A DNA stretch of 64,000 bases from CBDFGS01 sp965247255 (GCA_965247255.1 CBDFGS010000011.1:186001-250000), one strand, 5' to 3'. Positions 1-10,116 are shown, counted from the first letter of the stretch. Program-made: numbers and translations. The notes: a model not told the origin generated them from the letters alone.

Positions 1-387
1 GGAGTGCACCACGCATCCGGTTACAACAGAACCGGCCTAGTCGTGATAAGCCTGTCACTCGCTTCCGTTGTCCACGCTGCCTTCAACATCGCAGTTTTCG
101 GGTTTCCGCCGGGAGCCATAGCGCTGGTCGTCGTCGTCGGCATTTGGGCTATGAGCCGCTTTAAGTGGGCGCGGCGTGTTTCGCCCTTCAAGTACCGCCG
201 AAATTACCCCGAGGTGATGTGTCCATCCTGTGACCAACTAATCCGGGTCACAAGTCGGTTTTGTCGGTTCTGCGGTGTGCTTGCTGAGTCTGGCGCGGGA
301 CCACTGTTCTGCGGCTACTGCGGGAACAAGAACCGGCCCGACAGCCACTACTGCACCCGCTGTGGAGACCAATTATTGGTGGCCTAA
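1..387 (+). CDS. C-terminal part of a membrane protein with zinc ribbons (possible PrsW-like protease)
   Basis: The reading frame is open from the window edge, so the start is probably outside; a GTG at 4 is the first candidate. Two hydrophobic stretches (about residues 10-30 and 35-52) precede a cysteine-rich tail with three CxxC pairs around residues 72-122 (CPSC, CRFC, CGYC and CTRC), typical of a double zinc ribbon. The motif VHAAFN in the first membrane segment resembles the last conserved His/Asn motif of PrsW-type intramembrane proteases, but the other catalytic motifs would lie upstream and cannot be seen. The zinc ribbon and membrane topology are seen directly; the protease assignment is a guess. 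Confidence 0.45.
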   Translation, partial: GVHHASGYNRTGLVVISLSLASVVHAAFNIAVFGFPPGAIALVVVVGIWAMSRFKWARRVSPFKYRRNYPEVMCPSCDQLIRVTSRFCRFCGVLAESGAGPLFCGYCGNKNRPDSHYCTRCGDQLLVA

Positions 388-450
388 TGGCCGGGCTATA
401 GGCGACCTCTATGTCCGGCAGGGCCAGCCCTCGCTACAACACCCGGTAAC

Positions 451-2154
451 CCCGAATCCACCGAAGGACACCGATGGACGGCGTGAGGACAGCGGAAGGG
501 GGTGGGTGAGGGAGCTACAGGGGAGATGGCCTGGGGTCTTGGGGTAGATGGGAGGCCGGCGGGCGGTCTTCAGTGGCCGCACAGGGCCCCTAAGGCCCTA
601 TGCGGGAGTTGCGATGCGCGGGAAGGCGAGAGGATACGCAGCAGGGGACTCTCGCGACCGGGGTGGCGCGAGATTGCGGGGACGTTGGGTCAGTTGCAGG
701 CTGGCCGTCAGGCCGGGAACGGAATGGCTTGCAGCCGGGCCAAGGCGCGAGTGAACTGGGTTTCCCAAGGCCAGCGCCGGGGGAGATGCAAAGTGAGGCG
801 GCGCGCCGAGCGGGTGATCCGTCCCACCAGAGCGAAGACCCGCCGCCTGAGGGTCTTGGTGATCACGGTCCGCTCGCCCAGACCAATCCGCGCCGTCCAG
901 CGGGCCAGGTTATGCGCCATCACCTGGACCGCCAGCCAGGCGCCGTTGGCGGCGAAGCGCGCCGACGGCATGTGGTTCAGCCCGACGCCGTACTTGAGGT
1001 CGCGTATGGCGTTCTCGACCTCGGCGTGGCGGCGATGATCGGCCTCCAGTTCCAGCGTCTCCCCATCGCGGTCGGTGATGAAGGCGTGATAGCTGTATCT
1101 GGCGAAGAGGGCGAGCTGGGAACCGGGCGTCGGCTTCACCCGCCGGACAATGAGCCGCACCGGCGCGGCGTCCGGCTTGGTCTGGAACGGGGTGTAAGTC
1201 GTCTCGGCGACATCGGCGGCGCCGTCCATCCAGTAGGGAATGGGAGTCCAGTCCTCCTCTGGTATCGCCTCGATCAGATCCCGCAGCCTGGCGCGCTGGC
1301 GGATGGTGATAGAGAAGCGGACATCCATTTCCCGGCAGGCGGCAACGACAGTGTGGGCGTAGAAGCCGCTGTCGGCCCGCACCGTGAGTTGTCCCCTGGC
1401 CCCGCCGTAGCGCACCCGCCCCACCGTCTCACGCAGGAAGTGGGCGGCGCCACGGGCGGTGTTGGCCCGGCCCTCGCGCAGCCGGGACATCAGCACCTCG
1501 CCGGTGCCGGCGGCAATGGCCAGCAGCGGGTGATAGCCGCGGGCGCCGGTATAGCCGTGGTGGCGCGCTCCCTCCTTGGCCAGTCCATAGGTCTCGCAGA
1601 TGGTCGAGTCCAGGTCGATGGTCAGGGGCGAGTCGCCGGGTCCGGCCCCAGCGGCCCAGGCCCGGGCCAACAACTGGCGGCTCACGCGGTCGAGTTGACG
1701 GACATGCCCCCACCGGAAGCTGCGCAGGAAGGTCCCCAGGGTGGATGGCGCCTTGACCACGCAGCCTAGAACACCAACCGTCCCACCAGCGCGCAGCGCA
1801 TCGGCGTCGTCGATGCAGTCGCCGCCTGCCAGCGCGGAAGCGACCAGCGTCAGCATCTTGTCCCCAGTGTTCGCCCGTCCCGGCGCTCCGCCGAGGTCAA
1901 GGTGATGGTCGACGAGTTCCCGCAGGCCCAGGTGCCGGGCTAGGGTGGCCGGCAGGAGCAGGCCGGCATTGGCCACCAGGCGATGGTCGTCAAAGAGGAT
2001 GCGGATACGGTCGGGTTTGTTCTGTGGCAGCATCTATTGGGTGCTCCTTGTTTCCGGGCGGGTTTCTGTTCCAAAACCATTATCCCAGATTCAGAGGAGC
2101 ACCCGCTGGCTTCTTCAAGGGCTGTCCCCAAGGACGTCCTTCGGTGGATTCGGG
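451..2154 (-). mobile_element. IS1380-family insertion sequence, copy A
   Basis: The element is bounded by perfect 19-bp inverted repeats, CCCGAATCCACCGAAGGAC at 451-469 and its reverse complement at 2136-2154. The 5-bp sequence GTAAC lies directly outside each end (446-450 and 2155-2159), which is a target-site duplication. The 1704-bp element carries one transposase gene on the minus strand. By eye it differs from the copy at 10316-12019 at only three positions (near 489, 903 and 1857), so one copy moved recently. Confidence 0.93.
708..2033 (-). CDS. IS1380-family DDE transposase (copy A)
   Basis: This 441-residue protein cuts and rejoins the ends of its own insertion sequence. The DDE signature is visible: the first Asp in TIDLDSTICETYG, the second in VRADSGFYAH and the Glu in EVENAIRDLKYG. 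The segment GYTGARGYHPLLA is typical of the IS1380 family. The length matches the family and no frameshift is seen, so it is probably active. The ATG lies about 120 bp inside the right inverted repeat. Against copy B it differs at two residues: Ala for Asp in HNLARWTAR and Met for Leu near residue 60. Confidence 0.93.
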   Translation of the reverse strand: MLPQNKPDRIRILFDDHRLVANAGLLLPATLARHLGLRELVDHHLDLGGAPGRANTGDKMLTLVASALAGGDCIDDADALRAGGTVGVLGCVVKAPSTLGTFLRSFRWGHVRQLDRVSRQLLARAWAAGAGPGDSPLTIDLDSTICETYGLAKEGARHHGYTGARGYHPLLAIAAGTGEVLMSRLREGRANTARGAAHFLRETVGRVRYGGARGQLTVRADSGFYAHTVVAACREMDVRFSITIRQRARLRDLIEAIPEEDWTPIPYWMDGAADVAETTYTPFQTKPDAAPVRLIVRRVKPTPGSQLALFARYSYHAFITDRDGETLELEADHRRHAEVENAIRDLKYGVGLNHMPSARFAANGAWLAVQVMAHNLARWTARIGLGERTVITKTLRRRVFALVGRITRSARRLTLHLPRRWPWETQFTRALARLQAIPFPA

Positions 2155-2504
2155 GTAACACTTAAGCACCTTTTTGGCATGACAACCCGAAACGCCGAAA
2201 AACCAGGCTCCACCGGGACGACCAGGAGCGATCCCCGAACGCCTACGTAAAGGCTGGGACGGCCTCGTAGGCTAGCAAGGCATCCCGAATATCGATCACT
2301 CGCTACTACGAGTTGCAGTAGCGCGACACCCATGGGTCCCAAGAAGTGGGGTCCGAGCACGATTATCCCACTACATTCTGGGAGGCTTTGCTTTTGGGAT
2401 GCGGGGGGCATCGATCTTTCAATGGGTTCCAGGGGGCGAACGCACGAATGGGATCATTCTGATCGTTCCCGCGCTTCCCGGCGAAGCTCGTGCTGATCCT
2501 GTGG
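2155..2504. other. Intergenic stretch without a recognisable gene
   Basis: Between the IS1380 right end and the lipoprotein stop codon I see no frame with a ribosome-binding site or a recognisable protein. It starts with the right-hand target duplication of the insertion sequence, so this DNA was continuous with 390-450 before insertion. Confidence 0.5.
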
Positions 2505-3983
2505 CTACGGATCACAGAAGACTGGATTGGCACAATGGGCGACCACCAGCAAATCGAGCCCTGATCTGACGTACGCAACCAGTCCCAGCCCATCCGCTCC
2601 CACCGCGATGTCTAGGTACCTAACAGGGTAAGAACCCACGACGGTTGTAATGCGTTCTGTGCAGCCGACATTCTCACAATGGGCCACCTTGAGGCCTGAA
2701 AAAGTGGGAACCGTATATGCGATTAGTCCTAGGCCATCAGCACCAATGGTTATCGAGCTTATGCTGGCAAACCCTCCTTGAGAGTACGGCTCGAGGATGC
2801 TGACGGTTGAACTTGTGCAAGCTACGTCCTCACAGTGGGCCACTTTCACATAGTAGTTTCGATCGTCGTGGTAGCTGATCAGGGGTTTCCCGTCCCCCCC
2901 GATAGCCATAGAAGTGGAAGGGGGAGAATTAACCGTGCCGCCGTCCAACGTGCTAGTTGTGACGCTTGAGCATAAGACGTTTTCACAGTGAGCCACAACT
3001 AGGCCGACACCTCCTACCCAGTAGGTGAAAATGCCAAGGCCGTCTGCTCCGGTAGCCATGTCTCTCGCAACAACTCGACCGCGTATCGCGGGTTCAACCG
3101 GTGAGACCGTCGCGACCGTGCAACCGATATTTTCGCAGTGGGCCACACTCAGGATCCGCCTTTCCTCAGAACCAGATCGGTCAGATGCGACGTAGCTGAT
3201 TAGCCCTAGGCCATCAGCGCCAATCGCCAGAGCCGAACCGCCGGCTTGGGTGTCCACACTGGTACTGTCCACCCTGGTCGAGGCAGAGCTAGAGCAACTG
3301 GCGTTTTCGCAGTGGGCCACTCTCAACTCGCCAAGCGATTGAGCGTTGCGACGGATGTAACTGATCAATCCCATACCATCTGCGCCAATAGCGATCGACG
3401 GTGCGACTGGCGAAATAGGGCTGTCCAACGAATTCAAGGATGCCCGGGTACATCGAACGTCTTCACAATGTCCTACCCTCAGCTCGTCCCTAAAATGATA
3501 GGAGATGAGGCCAAGACCATCAGCACCGGTGGCTGATGAGACTCTACCAAAGGACCCACTCTGAGCGTCCAGGATCGAGAGGATTGCTCCAGCGTCACCA
3601 CAGACCCACGCGGTGCCGTCCCAATATGCGGTATGCTCGGGAGCGCAAACCAGGCCTCCCAGCGTGTCATCGTCATTCTCATCCGCGAAACCCTCAGGAA
3701 CGTCTGCAATCTGACTCCAAGGAGTGTCGCGCTCAGCGACAACGGACTCGATCAAGGCCCCGAGTGTTTCTTCTGAAGGTTCGGGGCCTGGAACACCTTG
3801 AGAACCAGGTGGACCTTGTGGGCCCTGCGGTCCTTCTGGCCCGACGAATTCCTGGGCGCGTTCCGTCAGCTCCTCGGATACCTTAGCGGCCACCATCTCT
3901 CTCACTTCGTCGTCTGACGGCCCGCAGGCTGTGAGGGTAGGTAAAACCAGTAGTCCGATCACGCCCAGATATCGCTTACCCAT
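2505..3983 (-). CDS. Secreted lipoprotein with collagen-like segment and seven His-Cys repeats
   Basis: The start was set at 3983 because GGGGGAG lies just upstream and the resulting N-terminus is a clean lipoprotein signal with lipobox LTAC (Cys at about residue 20). After a short helical stretch comes a collagen-like run of Gly-X-Y triplets (GPEGPQGPQGPPGSQG, about residues 47-64). The remaining 350 residues contain seven copies of a unit of roughly 45-50 residues with core GADGLGLISY followed by LRVAHCENxxC. The spacing suggests a beta-propeller or similar repeat fold on the cell surface. The conserved His-Cys-Glu-x-x-x-Cys could bind metal or form disulfides. Function is unknown; cell-surface adhesion or binding is inferred from architecture only. 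It is divergent from nothing on its right and faces the IS1380 element on its left. Confidence 0.8.
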   Translation of the reverse strand: MGKRYLGVIGLLVLPTLTACGPSDDEVREMVAAKVSEELTERAQEFVGPEGPQGPQGPPGSQGVPGPEPSEETLGALIESVVAERDTPWSQIADVPEGFADENDDDTLGGLVCAPEHTAYWDGTAWVCGDAGAILSILDAQSGSFGRVSSATGADGLGLISYHFRDELRVGHCEDVRCTRASLNSLDSPISPVAPSIAIGADGMGLISYIRRNAQSLGELRVAHCENASCSSSASTRVDSTSVDTQAGGSALAIGADGLGLISYVASDRSGSEERRILSVAHCENIGCTVATVSPVEPAIRGRVVARDMATGADGLGIFTYWVGGVGLVVAHCENVLCSSVTTSTLDGGTVNSPPSTSMAIGGDGKPLISYHDDRNYYVKVAHCEDVACTSSTVSILEPYSQGGFASISSITIGADGLGLIAYTVPTFSGLKVAHCENVGCTERITTVVGSYPVRYLDIAVGADGLGLVAYVRSGLDLLVVAHCANPVFCDP

Positions 3984-4390
3984 CTCGGTCTCCCCCAATC
4001 CCCAGTTGGAGCTATGATCTCCGGAAAGCAGCAAGAATGCTACCAGACGTAGCGGCAGATCGATCAAGAGGTACGTCGGTGAATGTCATACATTGCGATA
4101 TGGTACCTGTCTACGTTACCAAGAGCCTCCATGACGACCCTCGGGTGAATGGCTTCAACAAGCATCGGCGAGGCCGAGCCGTGGCGCAGGGCGTGGAATC
4201 GGATTCTGGGAAACCCGGCCTCATCGAGTCTACGGTGAAGACAGCGGGATACGTGGCTCAGCTCAGCAGGACTCGTCTCGACAGCATCAAAAGTGATGCC
4301 AGGCGTTCACTTGTAGTACCACCGGTCTGCTTGGCTAGAAACCAACCGAAGCAGCACCGGAGTGCGCAGCAAAGCGCTTGGCGCGCGCCG
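3984..4390. other. Intergenic stretch without a recognisable gene
   Basis: The 407 bases between the lipoprotein start and the kinase stop codon should hold the lipoprotein promoter. I see no convincing coding frame, repeat or terminator. Confidence 0.45.
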
Positions 4391-7300
4391 CTAACTCACC
4401 TGGTCCTGGAGCGACGTAGCCCGCCGGCTTAACGGCTTCATGCGCAGGTCCCGCGAGATGGCGAGGCACTCTTTCAGCAGTGGCCCCGCCCGGTCCCCAT
4501 CGCCGGAGTCGTCTCTTCCAATTAACGCCTCTGCGTAGTCGTAGCACGTCCACGCTAGCTCGGGCTTGGCGCCGGCGCGCCGGCACAATTCGAGGCCGTC
4601 ATCGAAGTGCCCGGTCCAGCGGTCGTCCTCGCCAAGCGCTACGCCCAGAACGCCTAACAGACGCCCGAGAGGCCAATGGCTTAGCAGCACCCCGTCGACA
4701 TTGGAGAGCTCGTCGTAATACTCTCTCATCGCGGAGGCGTCACCCGATTGCGACGCGATGAGGGCCAGCCCGACTCGGGCGCTCATACCCACCAGCCTGG
4801 TAGCGTGCGGTGAGGCCAGCACGCCCTCGAGAGTGCCGCGCACGCCCTCCAGGTCCTGGGTGTCGCCGGTGATGCGGGCGATAGCGGGTAAAGTCGTGAG
4901 GCAGTAGACGAACAGCGAACTGGGATCGGGCCGTGCCTGCCGGATGTGGTCCGCGAGGCGAGCGCGAAAGATCTCGCCCTGCGCGGCGTCACCGAGCTCG
5001 TGTTCGAGCAGCGCCCTTAAGGCGAGGAAAGTCGGCTCCCTCGGCTGCACCGCCAGGCCCTTCTCCGCGAACTCGCGTGCCGCGTCCCAGTCCCCCTTCA
5101 GCCGGGCCAGCTCTCCGCCGGCCAGGAGGCCCGTGCCCTGTCTGAAGCGATCGCGCATCCGCTCGGCCAGGTCGAGGCCCGCGGCAGCGTGAACGCCGGA
5201 AGCTTCGAAGTCCCCTGTGATCCGAGAGATGGTCGTCGCCCAGTAGCGGGCCGCCGACTCAGCGTGCGGTTCTTCGACCTTCTCCGCGAGGCTCACCGCT
5301 CGCAAGACCTTCTCTAGCCCCGCCTCGAATCGCATGTTGTGTCCGTCCACGTCGCCCGCTTCAGCCAGTGTCCGCATCTCGAGGGCGGTGTCGTTCTCTC
5401 GCTCGGCGATCCGCAGCGCTCGGACGGCCGCTTGCTGGGCGCCGGCGTAGTCCCCGTTCTCCACGGCCAGCGGGCGTATGTGCCGTGATAGCAGCTCGCC
5501 GGCCTCCACCGAGTCGTCCGGCACCAGCTCTAGCGCCCGAGAGATGAGCTTCGTGAGCCCTTGAACACCCGGCATTGCTATGACCGGATATTTGGCGACA
5601 GCGGTGGCGTGGGCTGTGTCGCCACCTCTGTCGTAGTGGTCGAACGCCCGGGTGAGGCTCTCAACAGCATCCCCGAGCCTCCCCATCCCAGCCTGCGCGC
5701 GGCCAAGGCCGAAGAAGAGCCTCCCGGTCTCGCCTTCGTCCCCAGCGTTCCCGCGTGCCGAGATCGCCCTTTGCAAAAGAGGTAGCGCCTCTTCGTAGCC
5801 GTACGACTCCAGGGCTCGCTCGCCGGCGATGAGGGAGTAGCGCACTAGTTTTTCCGAGCCCGTTACCGCCGCACCTTCCGCGTAGTGGCGCGCCAACTCG
5901 GCCGCATGCTCTTCGAGGTCGTCGGCGTACAGCGATTCGAGCGTCTCGGCTATCCTCGCGTGCAGGCGCACCTTTCGAGTAGCTGACAGATCGCTCGTCA
6001 ACGTCTCTTGTATCAGCGCTTCAGTAAACCGGTAGGCGCCCATTGTCGAGGGGAGCTCCGAGACCACCCTTGCTGCGAGGGCCTCCCCGAGGACCTCCAG
6101 AAGCCTGTCCACGGACATGTCGTCGTGGAGAGGTGTGAGCTGGCTAAGGGTGAATTGAGGACCGATAACCGCGGCCACCGTCAGAGTCTGGTTGCACTCC
6201 TCCGAGAGCTGCCCCAGCCGCCTGCCGATAACCTCTCTTACGCCCTCTGGGATCTTGAAGGTCCAGGTTCTTTCCCGCGTGCTCCTACCCGCGGCCGGCT
6301 TGCCCTGGAGTACCGGGTCGCCTTCTTGGACCATCAGCCTCACCACCTCAGTCACGAAGAAGGGGTTGCCCTGCGTCTTCGCGTGTACCTCACTCACCAG
6401 TCCGGGTGGTGGAGAGACGCCCGCGGTTTCCTCCATGAACTCCGCTATGTCTTTCTCAAGAAGACCGGTCAAGTCGATGCGGTTGAAAAGGCGCTCTCGC
6501 GAGAGCTCCCCGAGGGATTCGGACAGGGGGTGCTGGCGGGAAAGCCCAAGCTCTCTGTAGGTCGCGACTACCAGCATCCGGCTCGTTGCGAGCTCCCGTG
6601 CCACGAACTCCAGGAGAAGCAAGGATGGCCGGTCCGCCCAATGGATGTCCTCCAGAACAAGCACGAGTGGTTTCCGGGCGGCCGAGTTCTTCAGGTAAGT
6701 CGCTATCGAATCGAAAAGGCGGAACCGGGCCTGCTCCGTGTCTCCTAATGCCGGCGGGCCGGGGAGGCCGGGCAGGACCTCGCGTAGGTCGGTTACGATC
6801 TCGGCTACTTCTGCTGCGTTCGGGCCGAGGTCGGTGCGCAGCTCATCCGGGTCACTCTCGCGCACATGCGGCCGGAGCGCCTGTACCCAGGGCCAGTACG
6901 GTGGAGCACCACGACTTTCGTGACAGCGGCCCCACAGGACCTTCGCCCTTCGTAGACCAGCGTACGACGAGAACTCGGTTGCCAATCTCGTCTTGCCTAT
7001 CCCGGCGTCGCCAACGAGCGTCAAGAGTGCGCCGCGGCCTGAGAGCGTCTGCTCCAGGACCGCCTTGAGCTGTCCCATCTGCCGCTGGCGGCCAACGAAA
7101 ACTCCGCCCACCAGGCTGTCCATGGCATTGGGGCGCTCGGCTGATGGGTCCGCCTCTCCGGCGGCAATATCGACCCCTTCCAACGCGGTAAGAACGTCGG
7201 ACGCCGACTCAGGCCGGTCGCTGGGCTCTTTGGCCAGAAGACGCATGATCAGAGCGTCCAAGGCTGTTGGGCAAGACGGCAGGTGTCTTACGGGAGGCAC

Positions 7301-8098
7301 CGGTGGCGTGTTGACGTGCTGGCTGATGACCGCGACGATGTCGCTTCCTTGGAAGGGCGGCTTGCCCGTGACCAGGTGATACAGCATGCAGCCTAGGGCG
7401 TAGAGGTCGCTCTGTGCGACGAGCTCGCCCCCGGTGGCCTGCTCGGGAGGCATGTAAGATACGGTGCCCACGACGATGTTCTCTTGGGTGATTCGCGGGC
7501 CGTCGATGGAGATGGCCAGTCCGAAGTCGCCGATCATTGCGGAACCACTACTGGAAAGCCAGACGTTGCTCGGCTTCAGGTCCCGGTGCACCATCCCCCT
7601 GGAATGGGCGAACTCCAGCCCGCGGCAAACCTGCTTGGCCAGCTCCAGAGTCCTCTCCAGGGGTAGGCGGTGGTCCGGGGCCGAGAGTATGAGAGCCTCA
7701 ACGTCGCCACCCGGCATGAGGGGGAGGACCATGTAGGTCTGGCCGCCCTCCTCACCGAAGTCGAAAAGCTGCACGATGTTGGGATGATCGCCCAGCCTCG
7801 CCATTGTCTGGGCTTCCCGCAGGACCCGCTGCCGGCCTATGTCGTCCAGCCCCTCGCTTTTTATAAGGGCAAAGGCCACCTCGCGATCGAGCAGTGTGTC
7901 GCGCGCCAGCAGGACCTTCTTGGTCGCGCCTTCTCCAAGCTCCGCTTTGATCTCGTACCGCCCGTCCCTGAACGACTTGGGGAACGGCTTGGGGAGGGCG
8001 GGAAGGGGGCCCTTGAAAGCGACCGTTGAGCCGAGGTCGCCTTGAGGTTGGTTCAGGCTCGCCGATACCGATTCCTGCGGGCCTTCCGCGGCCTCCAT
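4391..8098 (-). CDS. Serine/threonine protein kinase fused to AAA ATPase and TPR-like region
   Basis: A 1235-residue signalling protein. Residues about 47-310 form a Hanks-type kinase: glycine loop ELGEGATKKV, Lys80 in the VAIK position, catalytic loop HRDLKPSN at 171-178, DFG at 191-193 and the activation-segment end MPPEQ. Residues about 330-600 form an AAA_16-type ATPase with Walker A GDAGIGKT and Walker B LVLVLEDIHWAD. The rest is a long helical repeat region resembling TPRs, as in LuxR/MalT-like regulators, but I see no C-terminal DNA-binding or cyclase domain. No membrane segment is visible, so it is probably cytoplasmic. GGAGAG precedes the ATG. The likely role is to integrate a ligand or partner through the TPRs and ATPase with Ser/Thr phosphorylation; the targets are unknown. 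Confidence 0.9.
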   Translation of the reverse strand: MEAAEGPQESVSASLNQPQGDLGSTVAFKGPLPALPKPFPKSFRDGRYEIKAELGEGATKKVLLARDTLLDREVAFALIKSEGLDDIGRQRVLREAQTMARLGDHPNIVQLFDFGEEGGQTYMVLPLMPGGDVEALILSAPDHRLPLERTLELAKQVCRGLEFAHSRGMVHRDLKPSNVWLSSSGSAMIGDFGLAISIDGPRITQENIVVGTVSYMPPEQATGGELVAQSDLYALGCMLYHLVTGKPPFQGSDIVAVISQHVNTPPVPPVRHLPSCPTALDALIMRLLAKEPSDRPESASDVLTALEGVDIAAGEADPSAERPNAMDSLVGGVFVGRQRQMGQLKAVLEQTLSGRGALLTLVGDAGIGKTRLATEFSSYAGLRRAKVLWGRCHESRGAPPYWPWVQALRPHVRESDPDELRTDLGPNAAEVAEIVTDLREVLPGLPGPPALGDTEQARFRLFDSIATYLKNSAARKPLVLVLEDIHWADRPSLLLLEFVARELATSRMLVVATYRELGLSRQHPLSESLGELSRERLFNRIDLTGLLEKDIAEFMEETAGVSPPPGLVSEVHAKTQGNPFFVTEVVRLMVQEGDPVLQGKPAAGRSTRERTWTFKIPEGVREVIGRRLGQLSEECNQTLTVAAVIGPQFTLSQLTPLHDDMSVDRLLEVLGEALAARVVSELPSTMGAYRFTEALIQETLTSDLSATRKVRLHARIAETLESLYADDLEEHAAELARHYAEGAAVTGSEKLVRYSLIAGERALESYGYEEALPLLQRAISARGNAGDEGETGRLFFGLGRAQAGMGRLGDAVESLTRAFDHYDRGGDTAHATAVAKYPVIAMPGVQGLTKLISRALELVPDDSVEAGELLSRHIRPLAVENGDYAGAQQAAVRALRIAERENDTALEMRTLAEAGDVDGHNMRFEAGLEKVLRAVSLAEKVEEPHAESAARYWATTISRITGDFEASGVHAAAGLDLAERMRDRFRQGTGLLAGGELARLKGDWDAAREFAEKGLAVQPREPTFLALRALLEHELGDAAQGEIFRARLADHIRQARPDPSSLFVYCLTTLPAIARITGDTQDLEGVRGTLEGVLASPHATRLVGMSARVGLALIASQSGDASAMREYYDELSNVDGVLLSHWPLGRLLGVLGVALGEDDRWTGHFDDGLELCRRAGAKPELAWTCYDYAEALIGRDDSGDGDRAGPLLKECLAISRDLRMKPLSRRATSLQDQVS

Positions 8099-8304
8099 CT
8101 CTCCTTCGTTGATGTCGCCTCAAAGGTACACCTAACACGGTTCCATTCACCAGTTCCCCGACTTCTGAGACTGCGATGATGAATCCCGGGCCACCTCGGC
8201 TCGGGCCTGACCCTTTCTGAGACTGGCGTCATGCCTTCAGCCTGATCTGTCGACTCGATTCGAGGTGGCGCCAGAAGTGCCCTCGGCAAGGCGAGCAGTG
8301 ACCT

Positions 8305-9458
8305 TATAGGAGCCTGGCCCCACGCCCCATCGCAGTCTTGTCCGCTCACCTGGCCGGCGCACAATCCTCCGGGAGGTAGAAATGACAGGAGTCGTCGGTC
8401 ATAAAGGTAGTCGTGGTGTTGAGCTGGTCGTCGGAGTCGACACCCACCAGGATGAGCATGTGGCGGTGGCCATTGACCGTCAGGGGGTCCGCCTTGGGGA
8501 GCTTCACACAGTGGCGACCACCCATGGGTATGAGGAGCTCGAACGGTGGTCCCGGGGCCTGGGAGAGATTCATGCCTTCGGGATTGAAGGCACCGGTTCC
8601 TACGGTGCCGGAGTCGCCCGATTCCTGACCAGTAGGGGCCATACCGTAGTGGAGGTCAACCGGCCCGACCGGTCAACCCGCTATCGGAAGGGGAAGAGCG
8701 ATCCCACTGATGCGGAGATGGCAGCGCGTGCCGTGCTTGCCGGAGTAGCCGATGCCACTCCCAAGTCAGGTGAGGGTGAAGTCGAAATGATCCGTATGTT
8801 CAAGAGCACCAAGGACTCGGCCGTCAAGGCTCGCACCCAGGCAATCAACCAGATGAAGGCCCTGGTTGTCACGGCCCCGGCCCGGCTTCGTGAGCACCTC
8901 ACTGGCCTCACCACTGCTGCCCTTGTCACCCGGTCCAAGAGCTTCCGGCCTGGTCGTATGGAGGGTCCCACCGCGGCGGCCAAGTATGCTCTTCGCTCCC
9001 TTGCCCGTCGCTACCGTCAACTCGGTAATGAGATAAAGGACCTGGAGGCCGAGATCCAACGACTCACACGGACGGCAGCCCCAGCCCTGGTGGATGGCTT
9101 CGGCATAGGACCAGACACGGCGGCGACCCTCCTCATAGTAACCCTGACCGCCTCCACTCCGAGGCTGCCTTCGCCTCCCTGTGCGGTGTCAATCCCATCC
9201 CTGCTTCCTCCGGCAAGACCAACAGGCATCGGCTCAACCGAGGCGGCCACCGCCAGGCCAACGCGGCACTCCATCGCATTGTTGTCGTCAGACTTCGTCA
9301 TGATGAGCGGACCCAGGCATACATGCGTCGTCGCACCACCGAGGGAATGAGCAAGGCTGAGGTGATCCGCTGCCTCAAACGCTATGTCGCTCGCGAGGTC
9401 TTCTCCGTCCTACGGAACTCAGCCCTATCCCACAGCACTCCTTGACATCTATAGGAGC
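8305..9458 (+). mobile_element. Decayed IS110-family insertion sequence
   Basis: The element contains a frameshifted IS110 transposase gene. A 9-bp direct repeat TATAGGAGC occurs at 8305-8313, upstream of the gene, and at 9450-9458, a few bases after its stop. I use these as tentative ends, because IS110 elements lack terminal inverted repeats. The boundaries are inference. Confidence 0.5.
8382..9445 (+). pseudogene. IS110-family transposase, frameshifted
   Basis: The first about 250 residues are a typical IS110 N-terminal RuvC-like DEDD domain: GVDTHQDEHV, GIEGTGSYG, and KSDPTDAEMAA holding the late acidic residues. A helical segment follows, then the start of the Transposase_20 domain (GFGIGPDTAATLL). 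At about 9140-9150 the frame is lost. The true C-terminus continues in another frame with FASLCGVNPIPASSGKT, RHRLNRGGHRQANAAL and a stop at 9443-9445. Compared with the usual family sequence, about ten bases seem to be missing at this point, removing the TAGDN segment. The protein is therefore probably inactive. Confidence 0.85.
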
Positions 9459-9484
9459 ATCAGGCTCATGTCAGGTCTTTTTTT
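9443..9484 (+). terminator. Possible Rho-independent terminator after the IS110 gene
   Basis: TGACAT at 9443-9448, overlapping the stop codon, can pair with ATGTCA at 9468-9473. The sequence GGTC and then a run of seven T follow. The stem is only 6 bp with a 19-nt loop, so confidence is limited. Confidence 0.4.
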
Positions 9485-9696
9485 GTTGTCCATCAGAGTA
9501 CGTGGTCGGCAGAAAAGGCTCGGTCTATGACGAATAGGGAGCACGGGAAGAGACCAAATCGAGGTCCCCCTTCATGTGTCCGATGCCAACCACCGTTTCC
9601 TCAGCTGTCTGACGCTGCGGCTGGATAAACCCAAGGAAAACTGTGGAAGGTGCCTCACCATTGCAAAATATACCGCGAATGACTATCATTGTACTC

Positions 9697-10116
9697 ATGA
9701 TGGACGCTACACTCCCCCGCCTCGTTGGGCCAAGCCTTCAGGACCGTCTCCGAGTCATGCCTGCGGTGGTGGTGACCGGAGCCCGTCAGACGGGGAAGAG
9801 CACCCTAGCCCAGGAGCTTATGCCGGGCGGACGGCGCTTCCTCTCCCTGGACGACCTCGACGTGGTAGATGCAGCCCGCCGCGATCCCGAGGCGCTCCTG
9901 GGGGGCAGCCGCAGGTGACTCTCGATGAGGTGCAGCGAGAGCCGGACCTTCTGCATGCGGTGAAGCGGGCCATAGACCAGCAGCGCCAGCCAGGGAAGTT
10001 CCTCATCACCGGTTCGGCCAACCTGCTATTGATGCGACAGGTCTCCGAGTCCCTTGCTGGCCGGGCCAGCTATCTGACCCTCTGGCCGATGACCCGGCGA
10101 GAGCAGCTGGGTCTCG
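9697..10116 (+). pseudogene. AAA_14/DUF4143-type ATPase, frameshifted and truncated
   Basis: The N-terminal part has the family Walker A motif GARQTGKST and the strand SLDDLDVVDAARRDP. Near 9905-9918 the frame shifts. The Walker B-like VTLDEVQREPDLL and the sensor-like FLITGSANLLLM then continue in the +3 frame. Homology stops at about 10112-10116, where sequence of an IS256 transposase tail begins. Intact members have about 380-430 residues including a C-terminal DUF4143 domain, all of which is missing. The gene is dead, apparently cut by insertion-sequence-driven deletion. Confidence 0.75.

Noticed and set aside
600..1769. A 389-residue plus-strand frame inside the IS1380 element (also at 10465-11634)
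   Set aside because: It is antisense to the intact DDE transposase, with no start signal or recognisable content.
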